Assembly (NCBI RefSeq): GCF_900143515.1 | Contig: NZ_FSQT01000001.1 | Location: 2,842,690 to 2,906,689 of the forward strand | Reading direction: 5' to 3' | Source of the DNA: Micromonospora cremea | GTDB taxonomy: Bacteria; Actinomycetota; Actinomycetes; Mycobacteriales; Micromonosporaceae | DNA: 64,000 nt | Part shown: positions 17,852 to 26,038 of the stretch, piece by piece | Position numbering within the stretch: position 1 is the first letter of the stretch | Layout of the letters: each line of letters opens with the position of its first letter | Made by a program: the position numbers and the translations under genes | The notes under the pieces: generated by a model | Databases searched by the model: none | What the model was told of the DNA's origin: nothing | What the model saw: the letters and a program-made list of their open reading frames with translations, nothing else

Positions 17852-19246
17852 TCAGCCCTGGCGACGGTTCCAGGGGCCGGTGACGGCGTATGTGATGCCC
17901 GGGTTGTAGACGTTGAAGAACATGGTCCGGCCGTCGGCGGAGAACGTCGCGCCGGCCAGCTCGCCGTACTGCGGGTCCTCGGCGGTGCCGACGTTGACCC
18001 GGTTCTGGGCAAAGACGAACACCTCGCCGTCGGCGGTCGTACCGAGGATGTGCTGGTCCCCGATTCCGTCCTCGCACATCATCAGGCCCCCGTACGGGGA
18101 CATGCAGATGTTGTCCGGCGCATCGAACTCTGGGTTCTCCAGTGCCGGCGTGGGGCGGGTGAAGATGGTTTCGAGGCGCAATGTGTTGGCTCGGGGGTTA
18201 TACCGCCAAACCTGCCCGTCGTGGTCGCGGGCCGAGCCCAGCTCACGCCGGGCGAACGACGAGACGAAGTAGGCGCAGTGGTCCTTCTCCCCCCACCAGG
18301 CGCCCTCGATCTTGTACCCACCAGTGATCGGCTTGCGGTAGTCCTGCGCACGGACCGACTCCGTCGTCGCCAGGGGGTCCGGCACGTCGAGCCACTCGAT
18401 GCCGGAGAAGGACATGCCCGCCTCGGTCACCACGGACAGGTCCGGCAGGTCCGGGACGTGCAGAGCCTGCAGCACACCGCCTGCCCGCAGGCTCCCGTGA
18501 CCGCCGAGCGGCCGGTTCGGCAGGAAGCGGTAGAAGCTTCCCAGCGGCGCCACGAACGCGTCCTCGGTCTCGTAGACGATGCCGGTGTGCGGGTCGACCG
18601 CGACTGCCTCGTGCTGGAACCGACCCATTGCGGTCAGCGGTGCCGGGTCGGTGTTGCGAGCATCGTCGTACGGGTCAACCTCGAAGATGAACCCGTGGTC
18701 CTTTGTGTACCCGCGGGTCCCCGCCTTGTCTTCGGTCTCCTCGCAGGTCAGCCAGGTGCGCCACGGGGTTTGGCCGCCGGAGCAGTTGATGGCTGTGCCG
18801 CCCAGGCTGACGTGCTCGGAGATTGCGCGTCTTGATGCTCTGACGATGATCGTGCTGGTCCCGCCCCCGGCGGCCGGGTCGTACGTACGTTCCGGCGGAG
18901 CCACGACCCTGATCGTCGCGGTCGGGGAGCACTCATGGTTGCGGACCAGGCGGGTGCCGCGCGCCTTGTCGGCGAAGGCACCCATACCGTCGAACCGGCT
19001 CGGCACGATGCCGCCGTCCGGCCGGACGGCGCCTTCACGGGACAGCACCGTGTAGCGGAACCCCACCGGCAGGTCGAGCATGCCGGCCGGGTCAGGCACG
19101 AGCGGACCGTACCCGACATCCGGGCCGGACACCCCCAGCGCGGGTGCCGCGGTGAACAGGGCGTCGACCGAACCGGCCACGGTCACGGCGAGACCGGCTG
19201 CGGCTGAGCGGGACAGGAACTGGCGGCGAGACAAAGACACGGACAT
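17852..19246 (-). CDS. PhoX-family (DUF839) secreted phosphatase-like protein
   Basis: 464 residues from ATG 19246, which has an ideal AGGAGGT site. A Tat signal peptide is clear: SRRQFLSRSAAAGLAVTVAG. The mature part has PhoX/DUF839 features: RLVRNHE near residue 100, GGTSTIIV, WRTWLTCEETE, GRFQHEAVAVDPHTGIVYETED, KDHCAYFVSSF, and NICMSPYGGLMMCEDG, acidic residues that hold the Ca/Fe cluster in PhoX enzymes. It probably releases phosphate outside the membrane. The longer open frame to 19513 is not supported. Confidence 0.88.
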   Translation of the reverse strand: MSVSLSRRQFLSRSAAAGLAVTVAGSVDALFTAAPALGVSGPDVGYGPLVPDPAGMLDLPVGFRYTVLSREGAVRPDGGIVPSRFDGMGAFADKARGTRLVRNHECSPTATIRVVAPPERTYDPAAGGGTSTIIVRASRRAISEHVSLGGTAINCSGGQTPWRTWLTCEETEDKAGTRGYTKDHGFIFEVDPYDDARNTDPAPLTAMGRFQHEAVAVDPHTGIVYETEDAFVAPLGSFYRFLPNRPLGGHGSLRAGGVLQALHVPDLPDLSVVTEAGMSFSGIEWLDVPDPLATTESVRAQDYRKPITGGYKIEGAWWGEKDHCAYFVSSFARRELGSARDHDGQVWRYNPRANTLRLETIFTRPTPALENPEFDAPDNICMSPYGGLMMCEDGIGDQHILGTTADGEVFVFAQNRVNVGTAEDPQYGELAGATFSADGRTMFFNVYNPGITYAVTGPWNRRQG

Positions 19247-19560
19247 ACCTCCTGGACGTCGCGGCCCGTTGCGGCCCGGGCGGATATCGACCCGAACCGC
19301 TCGATCCACTAGGTCACATCCCGGCTCACCCGTCAAGGCATCGACCGAATTGATCGCCGTGCCGATACGGGATCCCGGTCCCAGTCCGGCGCCGCCAGAC
19401 AGGCGTCCCACGCCCCCTCCGCAGCCATCGCATCGAAGAACCTGCCTGCGTTCACCGAAGCGAGCCGGCGGTACGACCAGGTCGGCGGCACCGCATGCCC
19501 TCGAGGCAGGCACGACGCTGTGCTACCGGCTGGCCGCAAACAAACGTGAGGTGGACGCTC
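19247..19560. other. Intergenic, includes probable IS110 right flank
   Basis: About 310 bases between the PhoX start and the transposase stop. No gene is seen; the non-coding end of the IS110-type element must lie here but the boundary is not visible, as this family lacks inverted repeats. Confidence 0.35.
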
Positions 19561-20635
19561 CTATGCCGCGTCAAGTGATCGTGGTGGGGTTTCGAGGCGT
19601 CGGTAGAGCTCTCGGGCGACGTAGCGCTTGAGGCAGCGTTTGATTTCTCGGTCGGTTTTGCCTTGGGTCCGGCGGCGGTCGGCGTAGGCGCGGGTGCGGT
19701 CGTCGTGTTGTAGGCGGGTCAGGACGATGGTGTGTAGGGCGCGGTTGAGTTGGCGGTCTCCTGAGCGGTTGAGTCGGTAGCGGACGGTTTTGCCGGAGGA
19801 CGCCGGGATCGGGGCGGCGCCGGCGAGCATGGCGAACGCGGCGTCGTCGCGGCAGCGTCCTGGGTGGGACCAGGCGGTGAGCACGGTGGCGACGACGATC
19901 GGTCCGACGCCGGTGAGGTGAAGCAGGTCCGGTCGCCAGGAGCGGACGATGGCACGGATCGCTTTGTCGTGTTCGGTGGCTTCGGTCTCGAGGAAGCGGG
20001 ACGCGGCGGGCGAGGTCCCGCAACACGGTCAGGTAGGTGAACACCTCGACGTCTGCGCTGGTGGTGGGGCGCAGTCGGGTGGCGGTGGTGAGCATGACGC
20101 GGGTGCTCTGGCCGCGGGAGCGGGCTCGCACCACCTCGGGAGCGGTGATCACCATGGCGTGCAGCTGTCGCTGGGCGTCGGCGCTGGCTTCCACGGCGGC
20201 GCGGCGGGCGGTCAGCCGCACCTGCAACGCTGCTCGTTGCGCGCCGGTCTTGGGCTGAGCCAGGCGCGTGCGGGCCAGGGCGTCGCGGGCGGCGCGTTCG
20301 GCGTCGATCGGGTCGGACTTCGCCCCGGCGCGGCGGGCCGGGCGCAGCGGCCGGTCCAGTTCGACGACCAGTTCGCCGGCGCCGGCCAGGTGCCGGGCCA
20401 GGCCGGCACCGTAGCCGCCGGAGCCTTCCAGCGCCCAGGCCCGCAGCCCCGAGTGTTGCTCGGCCAGGGCCACCAGTTGCGCATAGCCGTCCGGGTCGGT
20501 GCTCACCGTGACCCGGGCCAGTACCCCGCCGGTACGGGTGTCGAGCAGCGCGGCGGTGTGCGTGTTTTTGTGCGTGTCGACGCCGATGACGACCTCGACC
20601 AGTTCTGCCAGCATGGACATGCGTTCTCTCCTCAC
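19561..20635 (-). pseudogene. IS110 family transposase with one frameshift
   Basis: The N-terminal part (20635 to about 20005) has the DEDD RuvC-like catalytic set: VIGVDTHKNTHTAALLD, ALEGSGGYG and AKSDPIDAERAARDAL. The C-terminal part continues in another frame (to stop 19561): LETEATEHDKAIRAIV, LLHLTGVGPIVVATVL, FAMLAGAAPIPASSG and RSGDRQLNRALH, the transposase-20 domain with its conserved serine. Adding one base at about 20003-20005 joins the two into a normal protein of about 350 residues. It is either inactivated or affected by a sequencing indel. Confidence 0.85.
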
Positions 20636-20871
20636 CGTGGGGACGCAAGGGTCCGGTCCGGTGCGGAGATGGCAGGACTGTGATGAGACACGCCAGCCGC
20701 TAACTGGCGGTCAAGCTCCTGATCAGGCCAAACGTCTCCCGCCGGGCCGGCGCCGGCAGCAGCAGGCGGACAAGTCCCCCCAAAGGCACGAAGCCAGTCA
20801 GACGAAGGGTCACGCCCACCACTGCCAGCCATCAGCTCACCACTGCTGAACCGATCCCGCCATGCTCACAG
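20636..20871 (-). other. Non-coding left end of IS110 element, candidate bridge-RNA region
   Basis: This 236-base stretch upstream of the transposase has no gene. IS110-group elements encode the bridge RNA in this position. A hairpin with arms CGCCAG (20691-20696) and CTGGCG (20704-20709) is visible. The element boundary and RNA loops cannot be fixed by eye. Confidence 0.35.
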
Positions 20872-21768
20872 TCAGCCGAGGCGGGTCGCCTCCGCCCGCA
20901 AGTGGTCCAGAAAATGCGTGACCGCCGGCGACGGCGTCCTGCCCCGCACGGTCGCCGCGAAAATCTGCCGCGTCGACTCGTCGTCCGGATGCAGGCGTAG
21001 CAGGGCGATGTCCGGCGGGGTTCCGCGTATTGCCAGGGCCGGAACCAGGGCCACCCCCAACCCGGCGGCGACGCATCCCAGCTTGCCGGTCCACTCGGCC
21101 GCGACGATGTCGATGCGCGGCGTGAAGCCGCTGGGCAGGCTTGCGCGGAGCAGCGTCTTCTCCGCGGTGGCCGAGCCCACGACGAACGCGTCTTCCGCGA
21201 GGTCCGCCAGGCGCACCGAGCGGCGGCGCGCGAACCGGTGGTCGCGGGCGACCGCGACCAGTAGCCGCTCGTCGAGCAGATGCCGCAGGTCGAACCGTTC
21301 ACGGTCCAGCTCGCCCGCGGGCGAGGTGCTGACCACGGCGACGTCCGCCTCGTCCTCGATCAGGCGCTCCAGCAGCCGCGGCGTCACGCCCTCGACCAGC
21401 GACAGCGAGATTTGTGGGTACGCCGAGCGGAACGACGCCATCGCCCGGGGCACGAGGGCCGCGACCGCGGTCGGGAAAGCGCCCACGCGCAGCCGCCCCC
21501 GGCCGAGTCCGCGCAGATCGTCGAGGTCGCGCCGGGCGGCGGCGAGTCGGTCGAGGACCGCTTCGGCGTGCGGGAGCAGCCCGCGGCCCTCCTCGGTCAG
21601 GGCGACGCCGCGGGGCAGCCGGTCGAAGAGCTTCGCGCCGACGTCGATCTCGAGCGCGGCGATCTGGCGGGAGACGGCCGACTGGGTGAAGCTGAGGGCG
21701 CGGGCGGCGGTCGTGATCGAGCCGTGCTCCGCGACGGTGCGGAACACCTCCAACAGCTGAGTCTCCAT
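20872..21768 (-). CDS. LysR family transcriptional regulator
   Basis: 298 residues from ATG 21768 (METQLLEVFRTVAEHG). The winged helix-turn-helix is ITTAARALSFTQSAVSRQIAALE, and the effector-binding part starts near residue 90 (GRLRVGAFPTAVAALVPRAM). Divergent from the dehydrogenase-RidA pair, it most likely controls it in response to a substrate or product. The shared region contains the inverted repeat CGCATG-N5-CATGCG at 21786-21802. Confidence 0.9.
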   Translation of the reverse strand: METQLLEVFRTVAEHGSITTAARALSFTQSAVSRQIAALEIDVGAKLFDRLPRGVALTEEGRGLLPHAEAVLDRLAAARRDLDDLRGLGRGRLRVGAFPTAVAALVPRAMASFRSAYPQISLSLVEGVTPRLLERLIEDEADVAVVSTSPAGELDRERFDLRHLLDERLLVAVARDHRFARRRSVRLADLAEDAFVVGSATAEKTLLRASLPSGFTPRIDIVAAEWTGKLGCVAAGLGVALVPALAIRGTPPDIALLRLHPDDESTRQIFAATVRGRTPSPAVTHFLDHLRAEATRLG

Positions 21769-21785
21769 GGCAGATATGGTAACCA

Positions 21786-21802
21786 CGCATGGCAGGCATG
21801 CG
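21786..21802. promoter_or_regulatory. Probable LysR operator
   Basis: Perfect arms CGCATG and CATGCG with a five-base spacer lie 18 bases upstream of the LysR start and 47 bases upstream of the dehydrogenase start. Confidence 0.5.
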
Positions 21803-21848
21803 AGACATTCGTTGGTGGCATGACTCGCGCCGGTCTAGCGTTGCCAGC

Positions 21849-22673
21849 ATGAAGATCATCGCGGTCCTCGGCACAGGACGTATGGGTACGCCGATCGCGC
21901 GCCGCCTCCTCGCCGGCGGTCACCGGGTCACGGTGTGGAACCGCAGCCCGGCGCGTTCGGAGCCGCTGGCCGCGAACGGCGCGACGGTGGCCGAGAGCCC
22001 GCCCGCCGCGGTGGACGGCGCCGACGTCGTCATCGTCATGCTCACCGACGCCGACGCGGTCGAAGCGGTGCTGTTCGGGCCTGACGGCGCCGCCGCCGCG
22101 CTCCGACCGGGGGCGGTTGTGGTGCAGATGTCGACCATCGGGCCGGACGAGGTCCGGGCGGTCGCCGGACGCCTCCCGGCGGGCGTCTCGTTCCTCGACG
22201 CCCCCGTCGGCGGCAGCGTCAACGCCGCCCGGGCCGGCAGGCTGGCGATCTTCGCGGGTGGCTCTGCCGACGCCCTGGAGAGCGCGGCTCCGGTGCTGGA
22301 ACAGCTCGGTTCCGTCCGGCACTGCGGCCCGATCGGGGCTGGCGCGGCCGTCAAGCTCGTCGCGAACACGGGCCTGGTGACGGCGGTCGCCGGGCTGCGC
22401 GACGCGCTGACCGTCGCCGCAGCGCTCGGCGTCGACCGGCAGACCGCCCTCGATGTGCTCGGCCGTGGACCCCTCGCCTCCGCGGTCGAACGTGTCGGAG
22501 CGCCCGGCGCTTCGTTCGCAGTCGCGTTGGCGGCGAAGGATGCGCGGCTGGCACTGCGTCTGTCGGCGTCGGCTCCCGCGCTCGAGGCCGCCCTCGACCT
22601 GATGCAAGCCGCGCCCGACCAGGACGCAGACCTCTCCTCCCTCGTCTCTGCCGACTCTGTGAAGGAATCCTGA
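21849..22673 (+). CDS. NAD(P)-dependent beta-hydroxyacid dehydrogenase-like oxidoreductase
   Basis: 274 residues. The N-terminal Rossmann motif is VLGTGRMGTPIARRLLAGGH followed by WNRSP, which favours NADP. The substrate loop DAPVGGSVNAARAGRLAIFAGG matches the 3-hydroxyisobutyrate/imine-reductase group, and the catalytic lysine lies in AGAAVKLVANTGLV. Its stop overlaps the next ATG (TGATG), so it is co-translated with the RidA gene. Together with RidA it may process an imine, enamine or hydroxy acid under LysR control (inference). Confidence 0.9.
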   Translation: MKIIAVLGTGRMGTPIARRLLAGGHRVTVWNRSPARSEPLAANGATVAESPPAAVDGADVVIVMLTDADAVEAVLFGPDGAAAALRPGAVVVQMSTIGPDEVRAVAGRLPAGVSFLDAPVGGSVNAARAGRLAIFAGGSADALESAAPVLEQLGSVRHCGPIGAGAAVKLVANTGLVTAVAGLRDALTVAAALGVDRQTALDVLGRGPLASAVERVGAPGASFAVALAAKDARLALRLSASAPALEAALDLMQAAPDQDADLSSLVSADSVKES

Positions 22674-23083
22674 TGAACCTCACCCTGGACAACCCCGCAT
22701 CCGTCGCGGCCCCGTTCGGCGACCGCTTCGCCCACGTCGCCCGGATCGACGTCGGCGGCGGCTCGCTGCTGATGCTCGCCGGACAGGTCGCCGTCGACGA
22801 CGACGGCAAGGTTGTCGCCCCCGGAGACGCCGGCGCTCAGGCCGAACGGATCTTCGAGATCGTCGGCGGCGTGCTCGCGGCGCACGGTGCGAGCTTCGAC
22901 GACGTGCTGCACATCCGTACGTTCATGACGGATCTAGGGGATCTTCCGGCGTACGGGGCCGTCCGACGCCGCCTCTTCCAGGGCACACCGCCGCCGGCGA
23001 GCACGACCGTCGAGATCAGCAAGCTCTTCCTGCCAGGCGCCGTGCTCGAGGTCGAAGTCACGGCCGTGGTCCGTTCGCGCTAG
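22673..23083 (+). CDS. RidA family protein
   Basis: 136 residues with the RidA/YjgF layout: LLMLAGQVAVDDDGKVVAPGD, GASFDDVLHIRTFMTDLGDL and the C-terminal STTVEISKLFLPGAVLEVEV. The usual arginine of the active site is replaced around TVEISK, as in RidA subfamilies that are not imine deaminases. It overlaps the dehydrogenase gene and likely acts on the same compound. Confidence 0.9.
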   Translation: MNLTLDNPASVAAPFGDRFAHVARIDVGGGSLLMLAGQVAVDDDGKVVAPGDAGAQAERIFEIVGGVLAAHGASFDDVLHIRTFMTDLGDLPAYGAVRRRLFQGTPPPASTTVEISKLFLPGAVLEVEVTAVVRSR

Positions 23084-23171
23084 GGAATCGACCTCGCGCG
23101 GCGTAGATCATCGTGGGTGAGCATGCCCCTAGACTCCCGGTGTCTCGGAACTCGACAGATGGGAAGTTCTC

Positions 23172-23675
23172 GTGCGTCGCTGGACGGCCACCTTGACCCT
23201 GATCGTGCTGCTCACAGGGTGCGGTGGAGGCGAACAGGTCGACCCGCAGGCTCCACAGCCGGTTTGGCAGAGCGTCGCGCCGACCACCCCGGCCACGCTG
23301 ACGCCTGCCGAGGCAAAGAGGCGCTACCTGGCAATCGTGGCGCCGTACAACACCACGTTGGAAGAGCTGGAGGACGCGGTCAACGCCGGGAAGCCGTGGC
23401 GGACGGTCCGCACGCTGGCCGCCGACGTGGCCCGGACCAACGAAGCACATGCGGTTGAGCTACGCGAGACGGTCTGGCCGGCAGAGGTCCGGGCGCCGAT
23501 GGGCGCACTCCTCAAAGAAAACGACGTCGCGTTACGGCATTGGCGGCGAGCCGGCGAGGCGGCGGACGCCGACGCGCTGATGCGGGAGATCCGCGCAGCA
23601 GCGGCGCACAGCGGAGCCAGGGAGGCCGGCAAGGTCCGCACCGCGCTCGGGCTGCCCGCCTACCGGGAAGGCTGA
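23172..23675 (+). CDS. Putative lipoprotein of unknown function
   Basis: GTG 23172 gives 167 residues. A lipoprotein signal is clear: RRWTATLTLIVLLTGCGGG with the lipobox LLTGC. After an unstructured Pro/Thr stretch, the mature part is helical (AEAKRRYLAIVAPYNTTLEELE). It should be anchored on the outer face of the membrane. Family not recognised. Confidence 0.8.
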   Translation: MRRWTATLTLIVLLTGCGGGEQVDPQAPQPVWQSVAPTTPATLTPAEAKRRYLAIVAPYNTTLEELEDAVNAGKPWRTVRTLAADVARTNEAHAVELRETVWPAEVRAPMGALLKENDVALRHWRRAGEAADADALMREIRAAAAHSGAREAGKVRTALGLPAYREG

Positions 23676-24019
23676 CCGCCTGCTGCCCGCGATCGAACGC
23701 CTCGGCGCCAAACAAGACGGGGGCAAGCGTCCGGCCCGAGTCCCGGTGGATGTCCACCAGACTCGGGCCGGATGCGTTCGTCGCGAAGGCCGACAGGCGT
23801 CGACCCTGGCCTGAGCGTCGGTCACCGTTACGATCGCCAAGAGCCCGGGCACGGTCCTGGCCGAGGGGATCGAAGCCCGGTCACCGGTTCGCCGGCAAAA
23901 GTTCATTTCCTGGGCTACGTGTTTCATTGACCTGCACCACGCGCCGCGACCAATCGGTCAGCACCGTGCAGGCGATCCCTTCCACGTTCGGAGACACCGT
24001 GGCAGCTCCAGCAAGGGGA
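23676..24019. other. Intergenic, no gene seen
   Basis: About 340 bases; the overlapping open frames on both strands look like random GC-rich frames. Confidence 0.35.
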
Positions 24020-24241
24020 TCAACCGCTTCGGCGGTTACCCCACTGGCGCGGGCTCTGGACCGAGCCCCGGCCGCCGGATCGCTGGCCCTTTCCATGCGG
24101 TTGAGGCGAGGCCACCTTGCCCTTCGCGCGTCGGGCAGCCCGATTTGCGTAAACCGCATCCTCGTCGGTCTCGGTCTCGGCCGTGGTTGGCGTGTCGGCA
24201 TCCTCGGCGTGGACGTCTTGAGCCGGCTCAGGCTCCAGCAT
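24020..24241 (-). CDS. Small actinobacterial protein with NRAARRAKGK motif
   Basis: 73 residues from ATG 24241 with a GGGAG site. An acidic, Glu/Asp/Thr-rich first third is followed by a basic stretch ANRAARRAKGK and a Gly/Arg-rich end (QRSGGRGSVQSPRQWGNRR). From memory this layout is a conserved small protein of actinomycetes; function is not known and nucleic-acid binding is only a guess from charge. Confidence 0.6.
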   Translation of the reverse strand: MLEPEPAQDVHAEDADTPTTAETETDEDAVYANRAARRAKGKVASPQPHGKGQRSGGRGSVQSPRQWGNRRSG

Positions 24242-24803
24242 CGGTATCTCCCTGGATTCGTGGGGTGCCCTAAGGACCGTCGCCAGCCGGCGGAGCCGGA
24301 CTGCTCGACGCCGGTGGGGGCACCTTGACGGTATCGCAATACCGAGCCCGTCCGATCGACGGTCCGTAGGCCCAGCGCGAATGGCGACCGCCGTTAGATC
24401 TGCGGCAGTCGATACGCGACCGAGGGCTGACCGGAAGTGTCACCCAACCGCCCGATTTGATCTTCAACGGCCGAGCATACTGCCCGCCGTTCCGGTGTGG
24501 CACGCCGCGTCGACGTACGGCCGCGCTGGCCCGACCGGGACCGGCGCCAACCGCTCACCGACACCTCGGCCTCTTGCTGAACCAGCATGAACGCAAACGG
24601 TGTGCGCTGCAGTTGATCTCGGCGCACCGTGGGGCAATGGTCTGTGTCGCCCCTCGGACACAGACCATTGCCCCACCGCCCATGATGATCGGCAAGTCGC
24701 GCACTCGCGCATGCCCGTCAACGGCGAACCAGCCGTCGCCAAACGAGGGCTGCGCTCCCCGTCTACGCCGTCCTAGGAGGCTGGGTATCCGGGTGCCCGG
24801 GAA
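24242..24803. other. Intergenic with a long perfect hairpin
   Basis: About 560 bases between divergent genes with no supportable gene. It contains the 20-base perfect inverted repeat described separately. Confidence 0.4.
24629..24676. repeat. Perfect 20-bp inverted repeat with 8-base loop
   Basis: Arms 24629-24648 and 24657-24676 are exact reverse complements (GTGGGGCAATGG... on the left). The loop is GCCCCTCG. There is no T-run after it. It could be a terminator, an RNA leader element or a target of a dimeric protein. Confidence 0.7.
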
Positions 24804-25634
24804 ATGGACGCGAATCGCCCTCGCGTTGCTCCGGACGCGACTACGGTCAGACCAGTGGTCGATGACCTCAGCGCGGTGGAGGCACTCAAGGCGGACCCGA
24901 CCCTGTCCGGGTTGCGCCGTTCCCTGGAGGCGTACTACGGCGACCCGGCCCGCGAGGCGGCGATGGACGCGTTCTACGCGCCCCTGGTCCGCCCAGGGGA
25001 CCTGGTCTTCGACGTCGGCGCGCACGTGGGCGACCGGCTCGGCAGCTTCCGGCGGCTGGGCGCCCGCGTGGTGGCCGTCGAGCCGCAACCGCTCTGCACC
25101 CGGGCCCTGCGCGCCCTCTACGCGGACGACGACCGGGTGACCGTGGTGGAGGCGGCGTGCGGGGCGTGTACCGGGCCGGTGCGGCTGCACGTCAACTCGG
25201 CGAACCCGACGATCTCCACGGTGTCGGCGGGTTTCCTGCAGGCCGCCGAGGGGGCCGGCGGCTGGGAGGACGAGATCTGGGACGTCGAGATCGAGGTGGC
25301 CGGAACCACACTCGACACCCTGGTCGCGGCGCACGGTGTGCCGGGCTTCGTCAAGATCGACGTGGAAGGGTTCGAGGACGCCGTGCTGGCCGGGTTGAGC
25401 CGCCCCCTGCCGGCGCTGTCCTTCGAGTTCACCACCATCGAACGGGACCTGGCCGCGCACTGCCTGGACCGGCTCACCCGGCTGGGCTTCACCACGTTCA
25501 CCGTGGCGCTCGGCGACGAGATGGCGTTCGCCCTTGATGGCTGGCGGCCGGCGGGCGAGGTGGCGGCGTACCTGCGGGCGCTGCCCCACGAGGCCAACTC
25601 GGGCGACGTCTACGCCCGCGCCCGGCCCGCCTGA
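24804..25634 (+). CDS. FkbM family methyltransferase
   Basis: 276 residues. The SAM-binding fold shows LVFDVGAHVGDRLGSFRRLGARVVAVEPQP, then VTVVEAACGACTGPVRLHV, and the FkbM-type strand GFVKIDVEGFEDAVLAGL with the KIDVEG motif. FkbM enzymes methylate hydroxyl groups on sugars or polyketides. GTG 24855 is a possible later start. No biosynthetic cluster surrounds it. Confidence 0.9.
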   Translation: MDANRPRVAPDATTVRPVVDDLSAVEALKADPTLSGLRRSLEAYYGDPAREAAMDAFYAPLVRPGDLVFDVGAHVGDRLGSFRRLGARVVAVEPQPLCTRALRALYADDDRVTVVEAACGACTGPVRLHVNSANPTISTVSAGFLQAAEGAGGWEDEIWDVEIEVAGTTLDTLVAAHGVPGFVKIDVEGFEDAVLAGLSRPLPALSFEFTTIERDLAAHCLDRLTRLGFTTFTVALGDEMAFALDGWRPAGEVAAYLRALPHEANSGDVYARARPA

Positions 25635-25734
25635 CCCGCCTGGCGGACGTCAGGCAGCGGCGAAGGCGGCGAGCCGGTCCAGGCCGGCCGGTTCGGTCAT
25701 CGGATCACGGTAGGCGCCGGCACGCCCCCGGACG

Positions 25735-25975
25735 ACCCGGTTTCCTCGCATTGACGCTGGTCACACGCCGTCCACCCGATCTTCCCAGCGGCGTCCGCCC
25801 GGCCTGCAACCCTGCCAGGACCTTCGTCCACGTGCCGTCACGCTGCCAGCGCCGGAACCAGCGGTACAAGGTCTGTCGCGGCGCATAACGCCCTCGACCC
25901 GGCTCCGCAGGCAGGACGCGCCGCACCCCCGCCCACTGAGCGTCGGTGAGATCGTGCCGCCTCCCTGCCGCTACC
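25735..25975 (-). pseudogene. Remnant of IS5-type (DUF4096) transposase
   Basis: On the minus strand LTDAQWAGVRRVLPAEP, YAPRQTLYRWFRRWQRDGTW and LAGLQA match the N-terminal half of IS5-type transposases. After a frameshift near 25790 the expected DAAGKIGW follows. Start and catalytic DDE region are missing, so only a fragment remains. Confidence 0.65.
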
Positions 25976-26038
25976 CTCGCCGGCCTCCAGGTGAATGGCG
26001 CCTCCGGGCGTCCGCATGATCGGCGGCCCAGATCGTCC

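Noticed and set aside
23540..24328. 262-codon plus frame opposite the small acidic/basic gene
   Set aside because: Arg/Ala-rich composition typical of GC-driven frames; the minus frame has a ribosome site and charge pattern of a real small protein.
24804..25634. Biosynthetic gene cluster around the FkbM methyltransferase
   Set aside because: Neighbours are a small protein, an IS fragment and zwf; no synthase or tailoring genes.
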